From a virus, in the IMG/VR virus record IMGVR_UViG_3300028837_001401, positions 1-61,086 of that record: a stretch of 61,086 nt of DNA, one strand, 5' to 3'. This document shows positions 49,310 to 57,500 of the stretch, piece after piece. Below the pieces are notes generated by a model that made no database searches, had not been told where the DNA came from, and saw only the letters and a program-made list of their open reading frames with translations. How positions within the stretch are numbered: the stretch's first letter is position 1; the number at the start of each line of letters is the position of its first letter. The position numbers were made by a program, and so were the translations under genes.

Positions 49310-49516
49310 ATGATGTCGGATCTTGGGTTGACTAAAGTGAGGCAGCAAAGAGGGTTCAGGCTCTCCCCTGACGAGGTTATGCCGTTGATCAATGCAATAA
49401 CCGGCCTGATGATAGATCCTGAACTGGATTCGAGTGTCCATTTTGGCGCAAAGGGTGAGGCTATCAAAGTTACACGTAAGGGTGAATATTTCGAGTTACT
49501 CCGGAGAGGTGAGTAA
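49310..49516 (+). CDS. Hypothetical protein
   Basis: 68 residues after an A-rich GGAGGAAAAC site. RLSPDEVMPLINAITGLMIDPEL then a beta segment. Not recognised. Confidence 0.5.
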   Translation: MMSDLGLTKVRQQRGFRLSPDEVMPLINAITGLMIDPELDSSVHFGAKGEAIKVTRKGEYFELLRRGE

Positions 49517-49519
49517 AAA

Positions 49520-49756
49520 ATGGGTTTACTGCTTTATATCATTGTGGGTGGCGTATTTGCCATTCTGGGGTATTTGACAAAGATAGTGAAGGACGCGAGA
49601 AAGAAGTTGAAAAAAGAGGATGAAATACCTGAGAAATACCAAACAGGTCGCTGGGAGACGGATCTGGGTAATGGTAGGAAAAGGATCACAAGGCGGATAA
49701 ACATAAATGACTTGGTGGATAACCCTGAACTGGCAAAAACTCTATTTGAGGACTAA
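49520..49756 (+). CDS. Small membrane protein with a basic C-terminal domain
   Basis: 78 residues: an N-terminal hydrophobic span (LLLYIIVGGVFAILGYLT), a basic patch, and a soluble end. Orientation would put the end in the cytosol. Function unknown. Confidence 0.55.
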   Translation: MGLLLYIIVGGVFAILGYLTKIVKDARKKLKKEDEIPEKYQTGRWETDLGNGRKRITRRININDLVDNPELAKTLFED

Positions 49757-49758
49757 TA

Positions 49759-49941
49759 ATGATTGACTTTTATTTCTATTCAACACACGCACTGTTTGCC
49801 CGTGTGAATACAGGACATTTATTTCCTTATGCAGATCCAGCGGATCTGCGCGAACAGGTGGATTCACCTGTATTGGATGCCGAAGGAAGGAAAGAGCTTT
49901 TTCTGTCTGGAGGAGAAAGATGGCTAATGTCTTACTCGTGA
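49759..49941 (+). CDS. Small hypothetical gene rich in hairpins
   Basis: 60 residues, YFYSTHALFARVNTG...; overlaps the next gene by 22 bases. The DNA holds two perfect hairpins: GCAGATCC/GGATCTGC (49831-49838, 49842-49849) and CAGGTG/CACCTG (49855-49860, 49865-49870). It may be a structured leader of the radical SAM gene instead of a gene. Confidence 0.4.
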   Translation: MIDFYFYSTHALFARVNTGHLFPYADPADLREQVDSPVLDAEGRKELFLSGGERWLMSYS

Positions 49942-51269
49942 ATATGGTGATCCGAGAATTTGCCCCGCCGAATAACGTTCCATTGGGGCCTTGCTACATC
50001 GCCTCGTATCTGGAGAGTCATGGGCACAGGGTGGATATATGCGACCTGAACGGGTTGAGATGGATCGACCAGAGACGTGAGAAATGGCTCAGCGAGACGG
50101 TGAAGGGCAAGAAATATGACTTTGTGGGTCTTTCGGGTCTCATAGTGACAGCGAAGGAGCACAGGCGTGTTCTGGACTTCCTATATGAGATCAAGAGAGA
50201 ACTCGGAGATCCTTTCTTTGTAGCAGGTGGGGGTCTTGCGACGAGTGTACCTCAGTTTGTGTTCCAGTACCTCCCTGAGATCGACATAGTGGCTATCGGC
50301 GAGGGTGAGGAGACCATGCTGGACATCGCTGATGGGATGGACTGGGAGGACATACCAGGTATTTGGTGGAAACACCCCCCTGATGAGGTGTATGTCAAGA
50401 ACTCTCCACGGCCTTTCATTGGGGATCTGGACAGCCTCCCGTTTCCAGCATGGGACAAAGTTCCCGTCGATAAGGTGTATGTGGGACACCCGATCTGGGG
50501 TGGTATTGTGAAGAACTCCAGCGGGATCAACTACAAAGCAAAGAAGTCGATGAACACAGTGGTCAGCCGTGGATGCCCGTATGAATGCGGATTCTGTGCT
50601 CATGGTGTCATCTGGGGGAAGCGATACAGAATGCGGTCGCCTGGGAATGTTATCGCCGAGATGCGGGAGTTAAAGCGGCGGTATGGGATCGACTTTGTGG
50701 GCTTCGTTGACGATAACACAACGGCGATCAGGCGATGGACTATGGAGTTCTGTGATCAGCTAATCGACTCTGGGCTGGACATCAAGTGGGGGTGTTCTGC
50801 CCGTGTGAATGCCGTCGATCCTGAGATGCTCAAGTTGATGAAACAGGCGGGTTGTGAATGGATAGGATACGGTGTTGAGTCGGCGTGTCAGAAGACGCTG
50901 GATGCAATGAATAAGCAGACGACTCCTGAGATGGCAGCGAGAGCGATCAGGTGGACACGAGAAGCGGGGATGTGGGCGAATACTACATATATAATAGGAT
51001 ACGAGGGAGAGACTGAGGAAGACTTCAAACAGACAGCGGATTTCATGATAGATAATAAAGCCGTCAACTCGGTATTCTACGCCACGGCGTATCCGGGCAC
51101 ACCATTCTACGAGCGAAACAAAGAGAAGATCCTAGAGGTCTATGGGAGTGAGAAGGAATACATATTGAGTCTGGGCGATGCGACGGAGTTCACTGTCAAT
51201 TTCTCTGAGATGTCCACGGAACGGATGAAGGAACTCCGTGCAAAAGCGATGGCGGGAGAGAGAATATGA
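49920..51269 (+). CDS. B12-binding-domain radical SAM enzyme, copy 2
   Basis: 449 residues behind GGAGGAG. Cobalamin-type domain (GPCYIASYLESHGHRVDICDL; FVAGGGLATSVPQF; IVAIGEGEET), then SRGCPYECGFCAHG at about 217-228 (C-x3-C-x2-C) and GYGVESACQKTLDAMNKQ. It lies between the cytidylyltransferase and the phosphatase/NeuB genes, so it probably modifies the nonulosonic sugar (for example C-methylation, deoxygenation or epimerisation). The substrate is not shown by the sequence. Confidence 0.88.
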   Translation: MANVLLVNMVIREFAPPNNVPLGPCYIASYLESHGHRVDICDLNGLRWIDQRREKWLSETVKGKKYDFVGLSGLIVTAKEHRRVLDFLYEIKRELGDPFFVAGGGLATSVPQFVFQYLPEIDIVAIGEGEETMLDIADGMDWEDIPGIWWKHPPDEVYVKNSPRPFIGDLDSLPFPAWDKVPVDKVYVGHPIWGGIVKNSSGINYKAKKSMNTVVSRGCPYECGFCAHGVIWGKRYRMRSPGNVIAEMRELKRRYGIDFVGFVDDNTTAIRRWTMEFCDQLIDSGLDIKWGCSARVNAVDPEMLKLMKQAGCEWIGYGVESACQKTLDAMNKQTTPEMAARAIRWTREAGMWANTTYIIGYEGETEEDFKQTADFMIDNKAVNSVFYATAYPGTPFYERNKEKILEVYGSEKEYILSLGDATEFTVNFSEMSTERMKELRAKAMAGERI

Positions 51270-51538
51270 GACTAGAGAACTGGTGGGCTGTGTATCAAGC
51301 GGGGTGGTTTTTCATCAGGATAGAGGTGGAGCCGAATCCCATACAACACGGGGCAACTGTCAGGATGGACACCAAGGTAAAAACATGGATCGACAGAAAA
51401 CTGTATATCAAATACCTCATTCTTGGCAAAATCATGAGGTTTTTGGGTTTTTCGTTTGTTCTGCAGCCGAGGCAGATTGACGGGTCAAGCTACCGATGGA
51501 GTGAGGAGTCGGTGGGAGAGCTATACTATGATCTTTGA
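51266..51538 (+). CDS. Hypothetical protein
   Basis: 90 residues overlapping the radical SAM gene by 4 bases. WWAVYQAGWFFIRIEVEP and a hydrophobic, basic middle (KLYIKYLILGKIMRFLGFSFV). Not recognised. Confidence 0.5.
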   Translation: MRLENWWAVYQAGWFFIRIEVEPNPIQHGATVRMDTKVKTWIDRKLYIKYLILGKIMRFLGFSFVLQPRQIDGSSYRWSEESVGELYYDL

Positions 51539-51776
51539 TATGAGCAGGGACATCCGACATACTGGTGAGCATGAGGGTCTCTGGACAGGAAACGAGAGGG
51601 GGCATTCTCTATGCGATCATCCCGCGATGGAGGATCTCAGGGAACTGAGAGAGCTGAGGGGCAGGATGGAGAAGATCCGTGAGGCGGTGTCGAGTCTCTG
51701 GCAGATCAGCAAGAAGATAGATGATAAAGAGGTTCAGCATCAAGTGCAGTCAATTCTTTCGAGGATCGGGAAATGA
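51528..51776 (+). CDS. Hypothetical helical protein
   Basis: 82 residues from ATG 51528. Has a His/Cys-containing front part (GHSLCDHPAM) and a coiled coil (DLRELRELRGRMEKIREAV). Overlaps the next gene by 4 bases. Not recognised. Confidence 0.5.
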   Translation: MIFDMSRDIRHTGEHEGLWTGNERGHSLCDHPAMEDLRELRELRGRMEKIREAVSSLWQISKKIDDKEVQHQVQSILSRIGK

Positions 51777-52273
51777 ATGAGATTCGAGCGATATGTTCAG
51801 ATGTTGATGGAGTGCTCACTGATGGTGGGTACATATACATGCCTGTCAAGAGCCGTGGTTTCGATGGGCAGGTTGCCATAGGCAAGAAATTCAACTCCCG
51901 TGATGCTGCCGCAGCCAAGGTCTGGAGAGATGTGGGTAATGAGTTATTCATAGTGACAGCGGGTGATGATAATGTCACAAGGCAGAGGATGACACGATAC
52001 ACCCCGTATTGCTACTGGGGTCAGGTAGACAAAGCGGCAACGGTGTTAGAAATCAGCGAGACGTTTGACATCCCTGTCTCTCAGATGGCTTTCATCGGTG
52101 ACGATCATCTGGACATACCAGCCATGGTGGTCAAGGATCTGGGTCTCAAGGCATGTCCAGCGGATGCAGCAGCACGGGTGATGCGACTGGCGGATTATGT
52201 CTGTATGCGACCAGGTGGGAATGGTGCGCTGGCGGAATTGATAGAGCACCTTTTGTATCTTGATATGGGGTAA
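51773..52273 (+). CDS. KdsC-like HAD sugar-phosphate phosphatase
   Basis: 166 residues. SDVDGVLTDGG (nucleophile Asp), KKFNSRDAAAAKVW, GDDHLDIPAM and the end RPGGNGALAELIEH are all signatures of KdsC and of the phosphatase domain fused to some NeuA. It should remove phosphate from a phosphorylated keto-sugar such as KDO 8-P or a nonulosonate 9-P. Together with NeuB and NeuA it suggests a route through a 9-phosphate. Confidence 0.88.
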   Translation: MNEIRAICSDVDGVLTDGGYIYMPVKSRGFDGQVAIGKKFNSRDAAAAKVWRDVGNELFIVTAGDDNVTRQRMTRYTPYCYWGQVDKAATVLEISETFDIPVSQMAFIGDDHLDIPAMVVKDLGLKACPADAAARVMRLADYVCMRPGGNGALAELIEHLLYLDMG

Positions 52274-52287
52274 TAAATAGGAGACGG

Positions 52288-53007
52288 ATGCCTAGAAAGA
52301 AAGACCCCAAGAAAAAATATACAACGCAATGCTTAAATTGTGGGACAGATATTGAAGGCTGGGTTTGCCGCCCACGAAAATTCTGCTCTTTATCATGCAG
52401 CACTGCATATCGAAATAGGGGATCGGTATGTAGCGAAGAAACCAAAAGAAAAATCGGAGAGGCTAATAAAGGGCGTTTAATAGGGAAACAAAATCCTTCC
52501 CAACGACCCGAAGTCAGGAAAAAAATAAGCCTGGCGCTTAAAGGACGAGAAACGCCGTGGAATTATAAGCAGAGAGGGGTTAAGCGTCCACAGACTTCGC
52601 GGGCTTTGGTCAAAGCCTATAAGGACGGCAGAGCAAGAATTGACAAGTCTGCTTGGGGAGCGGGGGGTTATAGAGAAGATTTGGGTCAATATTTTAGAAG
52701 TAGGTGGGAAGCGAATTTTGCAAGGATATTGTCTCTTTGGGGGTTAAGTTGGCAATACGAACCTGCTATTTTCTTGCTAGATATTTCGGGTGTGGAGTAT
52801 ACATATCGCCCTGATTTTTATTTACCCAACGAAGGGCATTACTATGAAGTCAAGGGTTACTGGACAAATATTGCAAAGAAGAAGTTTGAAGCATTTAGCA
52901 AGAAACACGATGTAACATTGATTGATCAAGAAAAATATACAGAATTGGCATCTTTGTTTAGAAGCAAAATACCCAATTGGGAGAATAGCGATGGACACCC
53001 TTATTGA
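52288..53007 (+). CDS. Homing endonuclease, NUMOD3 plus PD-(D/E)XK type
   Basis: 239 residues. Zinc knuckle CLNCG...CSLSCS, then repeated DNA-binding NUMOD3-like motifs (SEETKRKIGEANKG; PEVRKKISLALKG), then RSRWEANFARIL, EYTYRPDFYLPN and YEVKGYW, the D...E-x-K nuclease of I-Ssp6803I-type enzymes. It overlaps NeuB by 17 bases and sits between two sugar genes. A mobile gene that has invaded the cassette. Confidence 0.85.
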   Translation: MPRKKDPKKKYTTQCLNCGTDIEGWVCRPRKFCSLSCSTAYRNRGSVCSEETKRKIGEANKGRLIGKQNPSQRPEVRKKISLALKGRETPWNYKQRGVKRPQTSRALVKAYKDGRARIDKSAWGAGGYREDLGQYFRSRWEANFARILSLWGLSWQYEPAIFLLDISGVEYTYRPDFYLPNEGHYYEVKGYWTNIAKKKFEAFSKKHDVTLIDQEKYTELASLFRSKIPNWENSDGHPY

Positions 53008-53857
53008 AAGAGATCTTATTATGGTGGCTGAAGCAGGAATAAATCATGGAGGAAAACTGGAGACGGCACTGGAACTGATCAGCCTGGCGAAGTGGGCAGG
53101 GTTCGATTACGTGAAGTTCCAGAAACGTGATCCGTTATTGTATCCTGAGAAGCCGTATAACTCCCCGCTCTTGGGGCAGACGACTTACAGGAAGCACAAG
53201 CAGTTTTTGGAGTTGAGTTATCAGGATTATGAGGCAATCGACGTCTACTGTAAGGAGATCGGGATCGAATGGTTCGCATCTGTGTTTGACAAGCCCTCCG
53301 TGGACTTTATGAAGGTGTTCAACCCACCGTTCTGGAAACTGCCCTCACCGGCGATATTTAACAAAGATCTGGTGAGGTATGTTGCAGAGCAGGGTGGGAA
53401 AGTGATCATGAGCACAGGTATGTCCGAACTTCCCGAAGTTATCCGTGCGGTGAACATTCTCAGGGCGTATGGGAAGCATGAGGGAGACTGGTTGTATATT
53501 CTCCACTGTTGTTCCGAATACAAGACGCCGAAAGAGCATGTGAACTTGAATTATATCCCCACGTTGGTGAAGCTGTTTCCTTATGCAAGGGTCGGATACT
53601 CCAGCCACGATGCGGGTGTGCCCTTCTCGGTGGGTGCGGTAGCGAAGGGTGCGGAAATGATCGAGGTGCATGTAACACTTGACAGGACAATGAAGGGATC
53701 GGATCACAAGGCTTCACTTGAGCGGGAGGAGATAGAACGGGTAGTGAGGCATTGTCAAGACACGTATATTGCCCTTGGTGATGGTGATGTGAAGCACTTC
53801 TACCCAGAGGAGAAGCGGATCAGGGAAAAAGTGATGCAAACAGCGGGGAGCAAGTAA
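52991..53857 (+). CDS. neuB: NeuB-like nonulosonic acid synthase (no SAF domain)
   Basis: 288 residues from ATG 52991 (GGGAGA upstream). AEAGINHGGKLETALELISLAK, FDYVKFQKRDP, VDFMKVFNPPFWKLPS, IMSTGMSE and GYSSHDAGVP are NeuB-family blocks, including the metal- and PEP-site residues. NeuB condenses PEP with a six-carbon sugar to form a nine-carbon acid. Typical NeuB is about 340 residues with a C-terminal antifreeze-like SAF domain; that domain is missing here. It could also be a KDN- or 8-carbon-forming homologue. Confidence 0.85.
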   Translation: MDTLIERDLIMVAEAGINHGGKLETALELISLAKWAGFDYVKFQKRDPLLYPEKPYNSPLLGQTTYRKHKQFLELSYQDYEAIDVYCKEIGIEWFASVFDKPSVDFMKVFNPPFWKLPSPAIFNKDLVRYVAEQGGKVIMSTGMSELPEVIRAVNILRAYGKHEGDWLYILHCCSEYKTPKEHVNLNYIPTLVKLFPYARVGYSSHDAGVPFSVGAVAKGAEMIEVHVTLDRTMKGSDHKASLEREEIERVVRHCQDTYIALGDGDVKHFYPEEKRIREKVMQTAGSK

Positions 53858-54237
53858 TGGCGAAGACTACACAAACACAGTTTAAGTATTTCCAGAAGTG
53901 TTGTGACGAATATATTGAGTTTTTCGGTCTGAAGAACTGGACGATATATTACCAATTATACGATTTCGAGGATCGTAGCCTTGCCGAGGTGCACTGGAAA
54001 ATCCCCGGCAATGTCGCGACGATATATTTAGCCGCACAGGATGATAGCGACGTCGCCCCCTTTACAATGGAGCAGTTAAGAGCGACGGCACTACACGAGA
54101 TTGTCCACCTTGTCTTAACACCGCTATATGATTGTGCGACAAACAGATACACTTCAGAGACAGAAGTAGATACCGCTTGTGAGCAAGCGGTTAGAAATAT
54201 TTGCAATGTAATCACGTTTCCGAGGGCAAAGAAATGA
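53857..54237 (+). CDS. Putative zinc metalloprotein with HExxH
   Basis: 126 residues overlapping NeuB by one base. LRATALHEIVHLVLTPLYDC has HEIVH, the zincin active-site motif, preceded by beta strands and followed by a Glu-rich helix (SETEVDTACEQAV). This resembles small SprT-like phage proteins. It may act on host or virion proteins; whether it is a protease is uncertain. Confidence 0.55.
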   Translation: MAKTTQTQFKYFQKCCDEYIEFFGLKNWTIYYQLYDFEDRSLAEVHWKIPGNVATIYLAAQDDSDVAPFTMEQLRATALHEIVHLVLTPLYDCATNRYTSETEVDTACEQAVRNICNVITFPRAKK

Positions 54238-54692
54238 TCATAGCAGTTGACTTTGACGGGACGTTTATAGAGAAACCAATCAGGTACACGGATCTAATCA
54301 CACAGTTGAGGCGGGCCGGGAATGTGGTGGGCATCCTTACGGGCCGCACGATGTGGACACAAGGAAGCGATGAGGAGATCCTTGCCCATTACAGGTGTCG
54401 GGTAGATTTCTTCTGGAACACGGGTCTCTTGAACAGGTACGAGCTGGAGATCTGTGACTGGATAAGCGACGAGAAAATAAGCATGGAGAGGGATCTGGTT
54501 ATCTCTATGTTTAAGGCGCGGATATGTAAAGAGCGGAGGGTTGCGATCCTTATAGACGATGCAGCCGACAAGATCAGGATGTTCGACTGTGGGGAGACTA
54601 TCGTTTTGAAGAGCCCGACGGAGTTCAACAAGGTTGTGCCGAGGTGGGAAAACCACCTCTTGACATACAACGAAGAGGGTCAGGAACTATGA
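54234..54692 (+). CDS. HAD-like phosphatase
   Basis: 152 residues from ATG 54234 (ATGA overlap). AVDFDGTFIEKP, ILTGRTMW and ILIDDAADKI give the DxDGT, T/G-R and DD motifs of small HAD enzymes. A second HAD in the sugar cassette; possibly a GmhB- or nucleotidase-like partner, or a general phage HAD. Confidence 0.7.
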   Translation: MIIAVDFDGTFIEKPIRYTDLITQLRRAGNVVGILTGRTMWTQGSDEEILAHYRCRVDFFWNTGLLNRYELEICDWISDEKISMERDLVISMFKARICKERRVAILIDDAADKIRMFDCGETIVLKSPTEFNKVVPRWENHLLTYNEEGQEL

Positions 54693-55372
54693 GAGCACTT
54701 CCAGAAAAGGGTTTGATTGTATCGTGCTATTTGGAGAGCATGAGATACTGCGAGAGGGACTTCATTTCAGCCGTGGCGCACGTTCCCGGTGTGGTGGGTC
54801 TCCGGGTGGAGGGCCTGGAAAACATCGAGTTTGCCCGTAGGATCGCTCCTGAAAAGTTCATTATCGGACTGGTGAAGGTAAAGCAGGGAGCGAATGGGAC
54901 TGCCATCACTCCGAGTCTTGAAGATGGGTATAATGTGCATCATGCAGGGGCGGACATGATAGCCACAAGCCATCTCCTGGAGTGGACACACCCGCTGGGT
55001 GGTGAAATATGCACCCCGCACGGTTTCGCCGTGCCGTTCAGGATAATGGCGGACATGAGTGGGGAGACGTTCAGGGAACTCTGTGAGCGGAGTGAATTGC
55101 TCCTGGCATCTTTCCGGAGGGAGATAGACGAGAGAAATCTGGTGTTTGCGACAACGTTTGAAGACTATGGGATCGGGTTGTTACAGAACATCAAAAAGGC
55201 GTTTCCCTGTGCTCTGGTGAATCTGGAGGGCGGGGTCTGGAATCCTGAGATGCTAGTGGACGCCTTCCGCCATGGTGCGGATTATGTGACAATCGGGAAG
55301 GCGATCAATGATCCGAGGTTCATCACGGAGATGCTTGTGAGCGAATGTAACAGGATGATAGCGGGTGAATAG
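54689..55372 (+). CDS. NanE-like N-acylglucosamine-6-phosphate 2-epimerase
   Basis: 227 residues from ATG 54689 (ATGA overlap). GLIVSCYLESMRYC at the start, VVGLRVEGLENIEFARRI, FIIGLVKVK, HHAGADMIATSH, and NLEGGVWNPEMLVDAFRHGADYVTIGKAINDP at the end follow the TIM-barrel order of NanE. NanE interconverts ManNAc-6-P and GlcNAc-6-P. Here it may supply the six-carbon substrate of NeuB. The catalytic Lys and Glu are plausible but not proven. Confidence 0.7.
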   Translation: MRALPEKGLIVSCYLESMRYCERDFISAVAHVPGVVGLRVEGLENIEFARRIAPEKFIIGLVKVKQGANGTAITPSLEDGYNVHHAGADMIATSHLLEWTHPLGGEICTPHGFAVPFRIMADMSGETFRELCERSELLLASFRREIDERNLVFATTFEDYGIGLLQNIKKAFPCALVNLEGGVWNPEMLVDAFRHGADYVTIGKAINDPRFITEMLVSECNRMIAGE

Positions 55373-55373
55373 G

Positions 55374-55538
55374 ATGAGATCATACAGCAGCATGGAGAAA
55401 ATTGAAAAAGATTTTTTCCCTTCCCTGTTTCGGGAAAGGGAATTGAGGCTCATGAGAGAGAATCCAGGAGAATGGGGCCGCCGACTGGCGCGGAAGCATT
55501 TGGAGGCGCTCAGAGAGGCGTTCAGAGAGGCGGGGTGA
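55374..55538 (+). CDS. Small basic hypothetical protein
   Basis: 54 residues, overlapping the TAG stop region by spacing alone. Helical, with a repetitive end (LEALREAFREAG) coded by two near-identical 12-base units. Not recognised. Confidence 0.45.
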   Translation: MRSYSSMEKIEKDFFPSLFRERELRLMRENPGEWGRRLARKHLEALREAFREAG

Positions 55539-55547
55539 GGTGACACA

Positions 55548-55817
55548 ATGTCCCGAATAGAACACACCTGTGGAGGCACACCACATATTGCCTACTTTGA
55601 CCGGCAGATGTTGGGTTTCAAGCACTTTGAGATGATTCGAGATTTTGGCGACATTCTGCCGAAGATACGGATCAGAACAAAGAGGGGCAGAGGGCTAACC
55701 TTTTGGGGTCGCACGGTCGCAAAGCAATATAATATTGAGACCCAGAAGCGAGAAGATAGATTAGTCGAGGTAGTGATCTGTTTACCGGGGTTTTTGATTA
55801 CTTACCAAGTGAGGTGA
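55548..55817 (+). CDS. Hypothetical protein
   Basis: 89 residues. Basic and beta-rich (KIRIRTKRGRGLTFWGRTVA). Located at the change from glycan to structural genes. Not recognised. Confidence 0.5.
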   Translation: MSRIEHTCGGTPHIAYFDRQMLGFKHFEMIRDFGDILPKIRIRTKRGRGLTFWGRTVAKQYNIETQKREDRLVEVVICLPGFLITYQVR

Positions 55818-55821
55818 TAGT

Positions 55822-56172
55822 ATGGCGAAAAGACGTTTCAAGTTAGGGACAGCAGGCGGACATGGTGGAGTTGGGTGGATAGGAAAGAAGTATTATGATG
55901 AGTCATGTGTGGTGGAATTGGATGAGGACGTTCCCGAAGAGATGGAGCAGATCAGGCTACTGGAGCGAGCGGGCTCCGTGGTTTCGGAGATAGATGCGTC
56001 CGAGGGTGTTGCTCCTCCGGAGGAGGAAATTCCACTGCCTGAGTTGGATGACATGAGCATCAATGAGCTTCGGAAGTTTGGCAGGTCGAATGCTCTCCCT
56101 GTGACAAATTCCATGAAAAAGGATGAGCTGATCGAGTTGATCCGTGGGGGTCTAACACAAGAGGGAAGTTAA
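55822..56172 (+). CDS. Structural-region protein with Rho-N/SAP-like end
   Basis: 116 residues. A Gly-rich start, an acidic middle, and MSINELRKFGRSNALPVTNSMKKDELIELIR, a helix-extended loop-helix of the SAP/Rho-N type found at the end of several phage head and tail proteins. DNA- or RNA-contact is possible. Confidence 0.5.
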   Translation: MAKRRFKLGTAGGHGGVGWIGKKYYDESCVVELDEDVPEEMEQIRLLERAGSVVSEIDASEGVAPPEEEIPLPELDDMSINELRKFGRSNALPVTNSMKKDELIELIRGGLTQEGS

Positions 56173-57203
56173 TGAAAGTTCTGGGAGTAGGGCACTGGGG
56201 AGCGATAGGTGATCAGGTTTATGCCATCCCCGCATTAGCGGAATTGAGGAAGCATTATGTTTTCCTTGTTGGCTATTTGAAATGGAACAAAGGGATCACT
56301 GAGGAGATATTCAGGAACTCCGGGCTGTTTGACAAATACATCTGGCGCTACCCTGAGATGGATACATGGACGGTTGATCAGGAAAAAGCATACTTGCTTG
56401 AGGAGTTGATGGACGTGGATATGCACGATGAGGGATCGACGTTCATAAACTTCCGGAAGGTCGTTCCTGGTGTGTATATTCACCATGCGCGGTGGCCTTC
56501 TAAAGAAGACCCGGATCCGGGGTTCTGGTGGTCATACGAGAAAAAGCGGAACATGGCTTTTGACGTGAACTTTTTCGAGGTGTTTATGGAGTTTGCGGGT
56601 TTGAAGCCCCGGAAGGGTGCGAGACCGTTTTTTGTTACTGACTATGGGGAACGGGAGTGGCTGGACGGATTCAAGCACCGATACGGTATTCCCAGAGATG
56701 CCTTTCTGTTGATGTGGCAATGGGAGGGTAGTTCTATGATCAAGCAGTATCCGCACGTCCAGGACGCCCTCCTGCCAGTGATGGAGGCGCACGATGACAT
56801 ATATCTGATTGGTCTGGGAGACAAGAGAACACAAAACGTCTCCTGGAGAGGTGCGGGTGCGAGGTTCATCAACTTTGCAGGGCGTTTGAAGTGGCGACAG
56901 AGTATGTTACTGACGAGCATTGCCGACTGTTATGTGGGGCCTGAGACGGGCATCACTGTTGCGGCACAGGCGTTCCCACGGACGCCGAAGATATTACTTG
57001 CGACGCACACCTATGGGCATCACATCACCTGTGGGTCTGACACGGTTGTCATACAGTCAGAGGCGAAGTGCTCCCCCTGTTTCAACATTGTCGATGATTG
57101 CATCAGGGAGGGTGAGCATCCGTGGGCGATGTGTGTGGGAAAGATACCTCCTGAAAGGATAGCGGAGGAAATAGAGAAGGTCTACGAAAGGAGACGGGAT
57201 TAA
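56172..57203 (+). CDS. Glycosyltransferase family 9 (heptosyltransferase-like)
   Basis: 343 residues. GVGHWGAIGDQVYAIPALAELRKHY is the N-terminal phosphate/acceptor loop of GT9, with the family D (DxV). The C-terminal half has IADCYVGPETGITVAAQAF, the donor-side GxxTG-like loop, then an odd Cys-rich tail (KCSPCFNIVDDCIREG). GT9 enzymes transfer heptose to LPS core. Its location between structural genes suggests a virion or surface target and fits a heptose made by the enzymes at 17514-23978. Confidence 0.78.
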   Translation: MKVLGVGHWGAIGDQVYAIPALAELRKHYVFLVGYLKWNKGITEEIFRNSGLFDKYIWRYPEMDTWTVDQEKAYLLEELMDVDMHDEGSTFINFRKVVPGVYIHHARWPSKEDPDPGFWWSYEKKRNMAFDVNFFEVFMEFAGLKPRKGARPFFVTDYGEREWLDGFKHRYGIPRDAFLLMWQWEGSSMIKQYPHVQDALLPVMEAHDDIYLIGLGDKRTQNVSWRGAGARFINFAGRLKWRQSMLLTSIADCYVGPETGITVAAQAFPRTPKILLATHTYGHHITCGSDTVVIQSEAKCSPCFNIVDDCIREGEHPWAMCVGKIPPERIAEEIEKVYERRRD

Positions 57204-57207
57204 AAAA

Positions 57208-57498
57208 ATGGATCGGGAAGTTCAACAGATGACCACGATCATGGTTTCGTGTGCAGCGGCAAGCACGCAATACACCAAGCTCTTGCCGACGGGTGTAAAG
57301 ACACTGAGGATGCAGGCGAGAGACAAGGCGGACGAGATCTGGTTTGGGTTTTCTTCGACGCCTGTGACGGGGAATGTGAGACACACCCTCCGAGCGAGTG
57401 AAGTGATCGAATTGGATAACTTGTATTTCGACAAAGCGACATTATTTTACGCATCTCCAGCGACTCATGCGATACTGGAGATACTAGCGGGGAGATAA
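57208..57498 (+). CDS. Probable small virion protein
   Basis: 96 residues, beta-rich (TLRMQARDKADEIWFGFSSTPV). Small proteins of this look, placed before head-tail adaptors, are often capsid decoration or fibre-base subunits. Not recognised. Confidence 0.45.
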   Translation: MDREVQQMTTIMVSCAAASTQYTKLLPTGVKTLRMQARDKADEIWFGFSSTPVTGNVRHTLRASEVIELDNLYFDKATLFYASPATHAILEILAGR

Positions 57499-57500
57499 GA

